NCBI GenBank assembly: GCA_023418595.1
Contig: JAEZZI010000003.1
Location: 62,001 to 126,000 of the forward strand
From: Pseudomonadota bacterium
GTDB taxonomy: Bacteria > Pseudomonadota > Alphaproteobacteria > Sphingomonadales > Sphingomonadaceae
Length of the DNA stretch: 64,000 nucleotides
Direction of reading: 5' to 3'
Positions 15,310-24,086 of this stretch are shown piece after piece (position 1 is the stretch's first letter; each line of letters opens with the position of its first letter). Under the pieces are notes generated by a model. The model saw only the letters and a list, made by a program, of their open reading frames with translations. It ran no database searches and was not told the DNA's origin. The position numbers and the translations under genes are program-made.

Positions 15310-17969
15310 GTTCGGATGCGGGTGCGCCCACCTCCCCGATCCCCCCCCAACACCCGTTCGTTTCGAGCGAAGTCGAGAAACGTGAGCCGGGCGCGCGTGA
15401 GCGTTTCTCGACTTCGCTCGAAACGAACGGTGGGCAGGATGGCGGAGGTGGGCTTGGTTGGGGTGCGGTGTGGCGGATTGCGCGCCGCGACCTTTCCGGC
15501 CGATTTCGTGGTCTGCGCCTGCTGTTCCTCTGCCTGTTCCTCGGCGTCGCCACCCTCGCGGCGATCGGCAGCCTGACTTCCGCGATTACCGGCGAACTTG
15601 CCGATCGCGGGCAGGTGATCCTGGGCGGCGATATCGAGGTGGAGACGTCGCAGCGCGAGATTCCGGCGGCCGACCTTGCCCAGCTTCGCGATTATGGCAC
15701 ATTGTCCGAAACGCTGCGGATGCGGGCGATGGCCAACCGCGTCGTGCCTGCGAGCGATGGCGGGCCGGATGCGGTGCTGACCGAGTTGAAGGGCGTGGAC
15801 GGCGCCTATCCGCTTTATGGCACGCTGACCGTCACGCGCGGACGGGTCGAGGGCGGGATTCCCGCCGATGCGGTGGTGATCGGCCAGTCGCTGGCCGACC
15901 GGTTGCAGGTCGGGATTGGCGACCGGCTGCGCTATGGCAGCGCCACGTTCCGCATCGCCGACCTGATCGTCGACGAGCCCGACCGGGTGGGCGAAGGCTT
16001 CACGCTCGGCCCCGTCGCGATCACTTCGGTAGAGGGCGTGCGGCGCACCGGGCTGATCCAGCCCGGCAGCCTCTATCAGGCGAAATACCGCATCCGCCTG
16101 CCCGCCGGGGCAGACGCGTCCGACGTCCGCAAGGGCATGGAGAAACGCTTCGCTGCCCAGACCTATGAATATAAGGACCGCGACCGCGCCGCGCCGGGGG
16201 CCAACCGCTTCTTCGAACGCATGGGGCAGTTCCTGACGCTGATCGGGCTGACCGCGCTCATCATCGCCGGGATCGGCGTGTCGAACGGCGTGTCCTCCTA
16301 TCTGGGCGGCAAACGGTCGAGCATCGCGACGCTGAAGGTGCTGGGGGCGAGCAGTCGCGACATCCAACGCATCTATATGGCGCAGATCGGCGCGGTGGCG
16401 GTGCTGGCGATTGTCGTCGGGCTGACGGTGGGCGCGTTGATCCCCCCGCTGCTGGTCACTGCGGCGCGCGACGTGCTGCCGATCCAGCCGGGGTTCAGCC
16501 TGCACCCGCTGCCTTTGCTGACCAGCACGATATACGGCCTGCTGATCGCGCTGATCTTCACCCTGCCGCCGCTGGCGCGCGCGCGCACCGAACCGGCGGC
16601 GGCGCTGTTTCGCGGGGCGGTGGAGACGCGCGGGCGCTATGACCGGCGCACTGTCGGGCTGGTCACACTGGCGGGCGCAGGCGTGGTCGCGCTGGCGCTG
16701 GTGACCGCGCGCGAACCTTTATTCTCGGCTGCGGTGCTGGGGGCGACGGCGGCGGTGCTCGCGCTGTTGTTCGCGATCGGCTGGGGCGTGCGGGTGCTGT
16801 CGCGGCGGGTGCCGCGTCCCAGGAGTCCGTTGTGGCGGCTGGCGATCGCCAATCTCCACCGGCCCGGTGCGCAGACCGCGCCTTTGGTGGTCGCGCTCGG
16901 GCTGGCGCTCACCCTGTTCGTGACGCTGGCCGCGATCCAGACCAGCCTGAATGCGGAAATCGCGCGCACCGTGCCGGCCAAGGCGCCCAACCAGTTCGTG
17001 CTCGACATCCCCGTCGCCGAACAGGATCGGTTTCGTCAGATCGTGACCGCCGAGGCCCCCGAGGCCGAACTGAACATCGTCCCGTCGCTGCGCGGCACGA
17101 TCACCGCTTATGGCGACACGCGCGTCGCCGATCTCGACGAATTGCCCGAGGGAGCGTGGTTCCTGCGAGGGGAGCGCGGGGTGACCTATTCGGATGTGCT
17201 GCCCGAGGGGAGCGACCTGACCGCGGGCGACTGGTGGGCGGCGGATTATGACGGCCCGCCGCTCGTCTCGCTCGATCAGGAAGCGGCGGAAACCTTGGGC
17301 GTCGGCATCGGCGACACGCTGACCGTCAGCATCCTGGGGCGCGAGATTCCTGCGCGAATCGCATCGCTGCGCCAGGTCAATTGGGACACGATGGGCTTCA
17401 ACTACATCATGGTGTTCTCACCCAATACGCTGGCCTCAGCCCCCCACAGCCTGACCGCGACGATCAGCATGGACCCGGTGAACGATGCCGCGGTGTCGCG
17501 CGCGGTGCTGGCTGCGTTTCCCAACGCGACGCTGATCGCGGTGGGCGAGGTGATCGAACAGGTCAGCGGGCTGCTGGGCCAGATGTCGGGCGCGATCGTC
17601 GCGGCGGCGTCGATCGCGATCCTGGCGGGGATTGCAGTGCTGATCGGCGCAATCGCGGCGTCGCGCGCGGCGCGCAGCTACGACAGCGTGATTTTGAAGA
17701 CGCTGGGTGCGACGCGGTGGCAGGTGCTGGGCGCGCAAGGGGTCGAATATGCGCTGCTCGCGGGCGTGCTGGCGCTGGTCAGCCTGACGCTGGGGATGAC
17801 GGCGGCGTGGTTCGTCATTGTGCAGGTATTCGATTTTGGCTGGTCGCCCGATTGGGGCGTGGTGCTGGCGACGCTGGGCGGGGGCGCGGTGCTGACGCTG
17901 GGGATCAGCCTGGCAGGCTCGATCCCGTTGATGTCGGTGCGGCCTGCTCAGGCTTTGCGGGCGCTGTAA
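15306..17969 (+). CDS. ybbP: FtsX-like ABC transporter permease (YbbP-like)
   Basis: A large inner-membrane permease (about 887 residues from GTG 15306, about 833 from GTG 15468; E. coli YbbP is 804). Two FtsX domains are visible, each with four hydrophobic helices and a periplasmic domain between; the first membrane segment starts at LRLLFLCLFLGVATLAAIG. The typical family N-terminus would be WRIARRDLSG, which begins right at GTG 15468. If instead GTG 15306 is used, which overlaps the ybbA stop, translation runs through a family A palindrome in frame. The reading frame is open throughout, so I cannot decide between the two starts. Its partner is the ybbA product. Confidence 0.88.
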   Translation: MSSDAGAPTSPIPPQHPFVSSEVEKREPGARERFSTSLETNGGQDGGGGLGWGAVWRIARRDLSGRFRGLRLLFLCLFLGVATLAAIGSLTSAITGELADRGQVILGGDIEVETSQREIPAADLAQLRDYGTLSETLRMRAMANRVVPASDGGPDAVLTELKGVDGAYPLYGTLTVTRGRVEGGIPADAVVIGQSLADRLQVGIGDRLRYGSATFRIADLIVDEPDRVGEGFTLGPVAITSVEGVRRTGLIQPGSLYQAKYRIRLPAGADASDVRKGMEKRFAAQTYEYKDRDRAAPGANRFFERMGQFLTLIGLTALIIAGIGVSNGVSSYLGGKRSSIATLKVLGASSRDIQRIYMAQIGAVAVLAIVVGLTVGALIPPLLVTAARDVLPIQPGFSLHPLPLLTSTIYGLLIALIFTLPPLARARTEPAAALFRGAVETRGRYDRRTVGLVTLAGAGVVALALVTAREPLFSAAVLGATAAVLALLFAIGWGVRVLSRRVPRPRSPLWRLAIANLHRPGAQTAPLVVALGLALTLFVTLAAIQTSLNAEIARTVPAKAPNQFVLDIPVAEQDRFRQIVTAEAPEAELNIVPSLRGTITAYGDTRVADLDELPEGAWFLRGERGVTYSDVLPEGSDLTAGDWWAADYDGPPLVSLDQEAAETLGVGIGDTLTVSILGREIPARIASLRQVNWDTMGFNYIMVFSPNTLASAPHSLTATISMDPVNDAAVSRAVLAAFPNATLIAVGEVIEQVSGLLGQMSGAIVAAASIAILAGIAVLIGAIAASRAARSYDSVILKTLGATRWQVLGAQGVEYALLAGVLALVSLTLGMTAAWFVIVQVFDFGWSPDWGVVLATLGGGAVLTLGISLAGSIPLMSVRPAQALRAL
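15354..15430. repeat. palindromic repeat family A, copy 3, inside the ybbP frame
   Basis: Inverted repeat with near-perfect 29-30 base arms, lying between the ybbA stop and the first membrane segment of ybbP. The frame stays open through it and encodes FVSSEVEKR and FSTSLETNG from its two arms. All other family A copies in the window are intergenic. Confidence 0.88.
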
Positions 17970-17975
17970 AACACC

Positions 17976-18081
17976 GTCACCCCGGCCGAAGTGCCGGGGT
18001 CCACAGGGCGGCAGTCGAATGCCTGACGGGTCATGCGCTGTGCAAGCGGCCTGGTGGACCCCGGAACAGGTCCGGGGTGAC
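17976..18081. repeat. palindromic repeat family B, copy 3
   Basis: Facing GTCACCCCGG-type arms about 30 bases long with a spacer of about 45 bases, filling the gap between the convergent ybbP and gatB genes. The spacer carries GCAAGCGGC, a piece also found in the copies at 2390, 30080 and 41636, so the spacer is part of the element. Confidence 0.85.
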
Positions 18082-18093
18082 GGGGAAATGGGA

Positions 18094-19584
18094 TTAGCCC
18101 AGCGCCTTCTTCAGCAACTCGTTGACCACGGCAGGATTGGCCTTGCCCGCCATCGCCTTCATCGTCTGGCCGACGAAGAAGCCGAACAACTTGTCCTTGC
18201 CACCGCGATATTCGGCAACCTTGTCTTCGTTGGCGGCCATGACCTTGGCGATTTCGGCTTCGATCGCGCCGGTGTCGCTGGTCTGTTTCAGCCCGCGTTC
18301 CTCGACGATGGTGCCCGCGTCCTGCCCGGTTTCCAGCATGATTTCGACCACCTGCTTGCCCAGCGTGTTCGAGATCGTCCCGTCGGCGACCAGCGCCAGC
18401 AGTTCCGCGCCCTGCTTCGGCGACACCGGCGAATCGCCGATATCCTTGCCCAGCCGGTTGAGCGCGCCGAACAGGTCGGACAGCAGCCAGTTGGCCGCGG
18501 CCTTCGCCGTCACCTTGTCGCCACCCGCCGCGACCAGTTCCTCGAACCAGAGCGCGGTTTCGTGCTCGGCGGTCAGAACGGCGGCGTTGTACGCCGACAG
18601 GCCAAGCTCGCCTTCGTAGCGCGCGCGCTTGGCGTCGGGCAACTCGGGCAGGCTCGCACGGCATTCGTCGATGAACGCGTCGTCGAGCTCGAGCGGCAAC
18701 AGGTCGGGATCGGGGAAATAACGATAATCGTGCGCGTCTTCCTTCGACCGCATCGAGCGCGTCGTGCCCTTGTCGGGATCGAACAGGCGCGTTTCCTGAA
18801 CGATCGCGCCGCCGCCTTCGATCACATCGACCTGGCGCTGTGCCTCATGCTCGATCGCCTGCATCACGAACCGGACCGAATTGACGTTCTTGGTCTCGGT
18901 GCGCGTGCCCAGTTCCTCGCCCGGACGGCGGACCGAGACGTTGACGTCGGCGCGCATCGACCCCTGGTCCATATTGCCGTCGCACGACCCGACATAGCGC
19001 AGGATCGAGCGCAGCTTTGAGAGATACGCCCCCGCCTCTGCGGGCGAGCGCATGTCGGGACGGCTGACGATTTCCATTAGTGCAACGCCCGAGCGGTTGA
19101 GATCGACATAGGATCGCGTCGGATGCTGATCGTGCATCAGCTTGCCCGCATCCTGTTCGATATGGATGCGCTCGATCCCGATCCGTTTGGTCGCCGAATT
19201 GGGGTCCTTTTCGTCGAGCGTCACCTGAAGCGCGCCCTCGCCCACCAGCGGATGATAGAGCTGGCTGATCTGATAGCCCTGCGGCAGATCGGCGTAGAAG
19301 TAATTCTTGCGGTCGAAGCGCGACCATTTGTTGATCTGCGCGTCGATCGCCAGGCCGGTTCGGACAGCCTGACGGATGCATTCGCGGTTGGGCACCGGCA
19401 GCATCCCCGGCATCGCGGCATCAACGAGGCTGACCTGACTGTTCGGCTCCGCGCCGAATGCGGTCGACGCGCCCGAGAACAGCTTGGCGTTCGACGTGAC
19501 CTGCGCGTGAACCTCGAGGCCGATCACGACCTCCCATTCGCCGGTCGCGCCCTGGATGCGGTACGTGGATTCCATCGTTGTCAT
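18094..19584 (-). CDS. gatB: Asp-tRNA(Asn)/Glu-tRNA(Gln) amidotransferase subunit B
   Basis: Subunit of the GatCAB complex that converts Glu-tRNA(Gln), and Asp-tRNA(Asn) where needed, to the amide form. About 496 residues, with the family core WEVVIGLEVHAQV, FDRKNYFYADLPQGYQISQ, the DYRYFPDPDLLPL motif near residue 290, and the C-terminal YqeY-like tail with GFFVGQTMKAM. Start is placed at ATG 19584; a GTG at 19593 overlapping the gatA stop as GTGA and an ATG at 19575 are alternatives. It is third in a gatC-gatA-gatB operon. Confidence 0.97.
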   Translation of the reverse strand: MTTMESTYRIQGATGEWEVVIGLEVHAQVTSNAKLFSGASTAFGAEPNSQVSLVDAAMPGMLPVPNRECIRQAVRTGLAIDAQINKWSRFDRKNYFYADLPQGYQISQLYHPLVGEGALQVTLDEKDPNSATKRIGIERIHIEQDAGKLMHDQHPTRSYVDLNRSGVALMEIVSRPDMRSPAEAGAYLSKLRSILRYVGSCDGNMDQGSMRADVNVSVRRPGEELGTRTETKNVNSVRFVMQAIEHEAQRQVDVIEGGGAIVQETRLFDPDKGTTRSMRSKEDAHDYRYFPDPDLLPLELDDAFIDECRASLPELPDAKRARYEGELGLSAYNAAVLTAEHETALWFEELVAAGGDKVTAKAAANWLLSDLFGALNRLGKDIGDSPVSPKQGAELLALVADGTISNTLGKQVVEIMLETGQDAGTIVEERGLKQTSDTGAIEAEIAKVMAANEDKVAEYRGGKDKLFGFFVGQTMKAMAGKANPAVVNELLKKALG

Positions 19585-19589
19585 CTCGC

Positions 19590-21074
19590 TCACCACCAAG
19601 CCTCGGGCCGCGCGGTGAATCCCGCGCGCTGTTCGAGCGCGAGGCCCGCATTCAACACGCCCTGCTCGTCGAGCGCCTTGCCAATCACCTGCAGGCCCAG
19701 TGGCAGGCCGTCCTTGTCAAGTCCGCCGGGCACGCTCATCGCCGGCAGGCCGGCGAGCGAAGACGGCACGGTAAAGACGTCGTTGAGGTACATCGCCAGC
19801 GGGTCGGCCGATTTCTCGCCCAGCGCGAACGCCGCCGAGGGTGCGGTCGGGGTGAGGAGCAGATCGCACTGTTCCCATGCGCGATCGAAATCCTGCGCGA
19901 TCAGGGTGCGAACCTTTGACGCTTGGGTGAAATAGGCGTCGTAGAAGCCTGCGGACAACACATAGGTCCCGATCAGGATGCGGCGCTTTACCTCAGGCCC
20001 GAAGCCCGCGGCGCGGGTGGCGGCGTACATGTCCTGAAGGTTCGCGCCTTCGGGCAATTCGCGTTGGCCGAAGCGCACGCCGTCGTAACGTGCCAGGTTC
20101 GACGACGCCTCGGCAGGCGCGATGATGTAGTATGCGGGCAGCGCATATTTGGTATGCGGCAGCGAGACCTCGACGATCTCTGCGCCTGCGTCGCGCATCC
20201 ATTCGATGCCCTGCTGCCACAAAGCCTCGATCTCGGCGGGCATGCCGTCGACGCGGTATTCCCTGGGGATGCCGATCTTCTTGCCCGCCAGGCTGGGGTT
20301 CAGCGCGGCTTCCCAATCGGGCACGTCGATCTGGAGCGAGGTCGCGTCCTTGGGATCGAACCCGGCCATCGCCTCCAGCATGATCGCACAGTCGCGCACG
20401 TCGCGCGCCATCGGCCCGGCCTGGTCGAGTGAAGAGGCGAACGCCACCGTGCCCCAGCGCGAGCAGCGGCCATAGGTCGGCTTGATCCCCGAAATGCCGA
20501 CGAACGCCGCGGGCTGGCGGATCGAGCCACCCGTGTCGGTGCCGGTCGCGCCGGGACACAGCCGCGCGGATACCGCCGCCGACGAACCGCCCGACGAACC
20601 GCCGGGCGCGAGCGGCGCATTGCCGCCGTCGTTGCGCCGCCACGGCGAGATGACGTTGCCGAACGCGCTGGTTTCGTTCGACGATCCCATCGCGAACTGG
20701 TCCATGTTGAGCTTGCCGAGCATCCCCGCGCCGGCATTCCACAGATTTTGCGAGACGGTCGATTCGTATGGCGGCGTGAAGCCTTCGAGGATGTGGCTCG
20801 CGGCGGTGGTCTGCACGCCCTTGGTGCAGAACAGGTCCTTCATGCCGATCGGCACGCCCGCCATCTTGCCAAGCGTCTCGCCCGCCGCGCGGGCATCGTC
20901 GGCGGCCTTGGCGGCGGCGAGCGCGTGGTCCGGGGTTTCGACGATGAAGGCGTTGAGCGGCTTGGCGGCGGCCACCTTGACGATGAAGGCGTCGGCGACT
21001 TCGCGCGCGGAAAAACTGCCGTTGCGCACGCCGTCGCGGATGGCGGCAATGCCGAGGTCGGTGAGGTCGGTCAT
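19590..21074 (-). CDS. gatA: Asp-tRNA(Asn)/Glu-tRNA(Gln) amidotransferase subunit A
   Basis: Glutamine-hydrolysing subunit of GatCAB, 494 residues, amidase-signature family. The Ser-cisSer-Lys triad is present: Lys in GMKDLF near residue 80, and the two serines in the glycine-rich GGSSGGSSAAV/TDTGGSIRQPA stretch near 155-180. Its ATG overlaps the last base of the gatC TAA stop (TAATG), so gatC and gatA are coupled. The ammonia made here is channelled to GatB. No truncation or odd feature is visible. Confidence 0.98.
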   Translation of the reverse strand: MTDLTDLGIAAIRDGVRNGSFSAREVADAFIVKVAAAKPLNAFIVETPDHALAAAKAADDARAAGETLGKMAGVPIGMKDLFCTKGVQTTAASHILEGFTPPYESTVSQNLWNAGAGMLGKLNMDQFAMGSSNETSAFGNVISPWRRNDGGNAPLAPGGSSGGSSAAVSARLCPGATGTDTGGSIRQPAAFVGISGIKPTYGRCSRWGTVAFASSLDQAGPMARDVRDCAIMLEAMAGFDPKDATSLQIDVPDWEAALNPSLAGKKIGIPREYRVDGMPAEIEALWQQGIEWMRDAGAEIVEVSLPHTKYALPAYYIIAPAEASSNLARYDGVRFGQRELPEGANLQDMYAATRAAGFGPEVKRRILIGTYVLSAGFYDAYFTQASKVRTLIAQDFDRAWEQCDLLLTPTAPSAAFALGEKSADPLAMYLNDVFTVPSSLAGLPAMSVPGGLDKDGLPLGLQVIGKALDEQGVLNAGLALEQRAGFTARPEAWW

Positions 21075-21361
21075 TATTCGATCACCTTGGGCACGGCAAA
21101 GAAGCCGTGTTCGGCCTGGGGGGCATTGGCAAGCACATCGTCACGCACGCCGCCATCAGTCACCACATCGTCGCGCAGCCGCAGACGGTTGGCGATGACG
21201 GCAGTCATCGGCTGGACGGACGACGTATCGACCTCCCCCAATTGCTCGATCCAGCCGAGGATGTTGCTGAGTTCGGGGGCAAGACGCTCGGCATCGGCAT
21301 CGCTGATCGCGATGCGCGCAAGGCTCGCCACTTTCTTGACGGTTCGGGTATCGACGGACAT
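21074..21361 (-). CDS. gatC: Asp-tRNA(Asn)/Glu-tRNA(Gln) amidotransferase subunit C
   Basis: A 95-residue helper subunit that holds GatA and GatB together. The family pattern is clear: VKKVASLARIAISDADAERL near the N-terminus, LSNILGWIEQLGEVDTSSVQPM in the middle, and RDDVVTDGGVRDDVLANAP near the end. It is the first gene of gatCAB. The presence of gatCAB means that Gln-tRNA is probably made indirectly in this organism; the tRNA-Gln gene at 46675 would be one of its substrates. Confidence 0.97.
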   Translation of the reverse strand: MSVDTRTVKKVASLARIAISDADAERLAPELSNILGWIEQLGEVDTSSVQPMTAVIANRLRLRDDVVTDGGVRDDVLANAPQAEHGFFAVPKVIE

Positions 21362-21485
21362 GCGATCGCGGCTAGCAGAGCGTGCCCTTTCCCTGCAATG
21401 CTAAACGCGCAAGGGTTCGCAAAGCGGTTGCGCGCGGCTACAGAGCGGGACACCTCCCCTCCCCGTCCAGTTACCGGAGCGCCTG

Positions 21486-22589
21486 TTGGCTCGCAAATTC
21501 CTCTACGTCATCGCCGTCCTGATCGTGCTGGCGATCGTCGCGCTGTTCGCGCTGCGCCTGTTCAGCACCGAATTGAGCCGCATCGCGTTCGTGCCGACGA
21601 CCGAGTTCACGCCCGAACCGGCGATGGCGCAAAATGCCTATGCCGATCCGAACATGTGGCTGGCGCGGCCCGATCTGGGCAACAATCCGGCGCTGTGGAC
21701 GCCGCCCGGCGTGGCCCCGGTCGGGGACGGCGAAGTGGCGACCTTCTTCATCCATCCGACCTCCTATCTGGGCAAGGAACGGTGGAACGCGGCGCTCGAC
21801 GATGCGGAGACCAACGATCGCGCGGGGCTGTTCCTGCGCGGCCAGGCATCGGCCTTCAACGGCGTCGGCGCGGTATGGGCGCCGCGCTATCGTCAGGCGA
21901 CGTTCGGGGCGTTCCTGACCAGTGTGGAGAGCGCCAACCAGGCACTCGACCTCGCTTACCGCGACGTGGCGCAGGCGTTCGACCAGTTTCTGGAGGAAGT
22001 CGGCGACCGGCCGATCGTGCTGGCCGGCCACAGCCAGGGCGCTCTGCATTTGACGCGGCTGCTGGCCGAACGGGTGGCGAATACGCCGCTCGCCGAGCGC
22101 GTGGTCGCCGCCTATGTCGTCGGTTGGCCGGTGTCGGAGACCGCCGACCTGCCCGCGCTGGGGCTGGCGGAGTGCCGCAGCGAGGATCAGGCGAACTGCA
22201 TCGCGTCGTGGCAGAGCTTCGGCGAACCCGCCGACCCGTCGCTGATCTACGAGAATTTCGACGGCACCACCGGCTTTGCGGGAAGCCCGCGCGCAGGGAC
22301 GCAGTTGATCTGCACCAATCCGCTGACGGGCCGCGCCGACGATGCCGCGCCGGCAGAGGCCAATCTGGGCGGGCAGAAGCCGTCGAGCGACCTGACCAGC
22401 GCGGAGATCGTCGCCGGTCTGGCGCCCGCGCGCTGCGACAATCGCGGATTGCTGCTGATCGGCGAAGGGCCGGAAATGGGGCCGTATGTGCTGCCGGGCA
22501 ACAATTACCACGTCTATGACTACAGCCTGTTCTGGTCGAACATCCGCGCCGATGTCGCCCGGCGCGTGGCCGCGTTCGGCGCGCGATGA
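21486..22589 (+). CDS. DUF3089 alpha/beta hydrolase, membrane-anchored
   Basis: A 367-residue protein of the DUF3089 family. One N-terminal helix (FLYVIAVLIVLAIVALFAL, residues 5-23) anchors it, with the rest in the periplasm. The nucleophile elbow is AGHSQGAL near residue 180; FFIHPTSYLGKERWN and YHVYDYSLFW are typical of the family. Substrate unknown, probably a lipid or ester. The start is a TTG at 21486 with GGAG five bases upstream. Its TGA overlaps the ruvX ATG (ATGA). Confidence 0.83.
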   Translation: MARKFLYVIAVLIVLAIVALFALRLFSTELSRIAFVPTTEFTPEPAMAQNAYADPNMWLARPDLGNNPALWTPPGVAPVGDGEVATFFIHPTSYLGKERWNAALDDAETNDRAGLFLRGQASAFNGVGAVWAPRYRQATFGAFLTSVESANQALDLAYRDVAQAFDQFLEEVGDRPIVLAGHSQGALHLTRLLAERVANTPLAERVVAAYVVGWPVSETADLPALGLAECRSEDQANCIASWQSFGEPADPSLIYENFDGTTGFAGSPRAGTQLICTNPLTGRADDAAPAEANLGGQKPSSDLTSAEIVAGLAPARCDNRGLLLIGEGPEMGPYVLPGNNYHVYDYSLFWSNIRADVARRVAAFGAR

Positions 22590-23047
22590 TTACCGCCAGC
22601 GCGATCGATTATCGCGGGAGTCTGCCGGGTGGAGGGCGGTTGCTGGGGCTGGATGTCGGGACCAGAACGATCGGGACCGCGCTGTGCGATGCGGGCTGGG
22701 CGTTCGCGTCGCCCGCCGAACTGATCCGCCGCACCAAATTTTCGAAGGACAAGGTGGCGATCCAGGCGCTGATCGCGGCGCAGGGGGTGAAGGGGCTGGT
22801 CATCGGCCTCCCCCTCAGCATGGACGGCAGCGACAGTCCACGGACGCAATCGACACGGGCATTCGCGCGCAATGTCGAGGATCTGGGCCTGCCGATCCTG
22901 CTGTGGGACGAACGCTGGTCGACGGTCGCGGTCGAACGGGTGATGATCGAACAGGATATGAGCCGGGCGAAACGCGCGGAGAAGATCGACAACATGGCCG
23001 CCGCCCACATTCTGCAAGCCGCGATCGATGCGCTCTGTGCGGGCTGA
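22586..23047 (+). CDS. ruvX: YqgF/RuvX-type Holliday junction resolvase-like nuclease
   Basis: A 153-residue RNase H-fold nuclease; YqgF is linked to processing of the 5' end of pre-16S rRNA and to transcription antitermination. The first catalytic aspartate is in GLDVGTRTIGTA (about residue 23), followed by VIGLPLSMDGS and LLWDERWSTVAVER, and the last acidic site is KIDNMAAAHIL. Its ATG overlaps the upstream hydrolase stop, and pyrB starts 50 bases later, so it may lie in one operon with them. Confidence 0.93.
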   Translation: MITASAIDYRGSLPGGGRLLGLDVGTRTIGTALCDAGWAFASPAELIRRTKFSKDKVAIQALIAAQGVKGLVIGLPLSMDGSDSPRTQSTRAFARNVEDLGLPILLWDERWSTVAVERVMIEQDMSRAKRAEKIDNMAAAHILQAAIDALCAG

Positions 23048-23096
23048 GCGGACACCGCTTGCCAGCCGCCGACACGCGGTTTAGGCCGCAGCTTTA

Positions 23097-24086
23097 ATGC
23101 AAGCATCCGACCACAGCCCCGCTGCGCAGCTTCCCGGCCGCGCGGCGTTTCCGCACCGGCATCTGACCGGAATTTCGGGACTCAAGCCGCATCAGATCAT
23201 GTTCCTGCTCGACGAGGCGGAACGCTGGATCGAACCGATGCGCGAACGCCGGCCCAGCGATCATCGGCTGGACGGGCTGACCCAGATCAACGCGTTCTTT
23301 GAAAACTCGACGCGCACGCTGCTGTCGTTCGAGATTGCGGGCAAAAGGCTGGGCGCCGACGTGGTCAACATGCACGCCGCGCAGTCGAGCGTGAAGAAGG
23401 GCGAGACGCTGATCGACACAGCGATGACGCTGAACGCGATGCGCGCCGATGTGATCGTCATCCGCCACGGATCGTCGGGCGCGGTGCAGCTGATCGCGGA
23501 CAAGGTCGACTGCCCGGTGCTGAACGCAGGCGATGGCTGGCACGAGCATCCGACGCAAGCCTTGCTCGACGCGTTCACCATCCGCCGTCGGCGCGGGTCG
23601 ATCGCGGGACAGCGTGTGGTGATCTGTGGCGACCTGATGCACAGCCGGGTGGCGCGGTCGAACATTCTCGCGCTCACCGCACTTGCCGCAGAGGTGCGCG
23701 TGGTCGCGCCCGCGACGCTGATGCCCGCGGGCACCGACCGCATGGGGGTGGAGGCGTTCTCGGACTTCGACGCTGCGCTGGACGGCGCGGACGTGGTGAT
23801 GATGCTGCGGCTCCAGAACGAGCGGATGTCGGGGGCGTTTATCCCGTCCACCCGCGAATATCATCTGCGCTATGGACTGACCGCCGAGCGACTGAAGCGC
23901 GCCAAGCCCGACGCGCTGGTGATGCATCCGGGGCCGATGAACCGCGGGATCGAGATTACCTCCGAAGTCGCCGATATGCCCGGTCGGTCGGCCATCAACG
24001 AACAGGTCGCGCACGGCGTCGCGGTGCGGATGGCATGCCTAGACGTGCTGACCCGCGCCGAACGCGGCGTGGAGGGTTGGGCATGA
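23097..24086 (+). CDS. pyrB: aspartate carbamoyltransferase catalytic subunit
   Basis: Makes carbamoyl aspartate from carbamoyl phosphate and aspartate, the committed step of pyrimidine synthesis. The 329-residue protein has the carbamoyl-phosphate motif FENSTRTLLSFE, DGWHEHPTQALLDAF, GDLMHSRVARSN, and HPGPMNRGIEI. The catalytic residues therefore appear intact. Its stop overlaps the start of the dihydroorotase-like gene (ATGA). There is no pyrI regulatory subunit. In pseudomonads a pyrB of this type needs the inactive dihydroorotase-like PyrC' for assembly, and the same gene pair is seen here. Confidence 0.97.
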   Translation: MQASDHSPAAQLPGRAAFPHRHLTGISGLKPHQIMFLLDEAERWIEPMRERRPSDHRLDGLTQINAFFENSTRTLLSFEIAGKRLGADVVNMHAAQSSVKKGETLIDTAMTLNAMRADVIVIRHGSSGAVQLIADKVDCPVLNAGDGWHEHPTQALLDAFTIRRRRGSIAGQRVVICGDLMHSRVARSNILALTALAAEVRVVAPATLMPAGTDRMGVEAFSDFDAALDGADVVMMLRLQNERMSGAFIPSTREYHLRYGLTAERLKRAKPDALVMHPGPMNRGIEITSEVADMPGRSAINEQVAHGVAVRMACLDVLTRAERGVEGWA

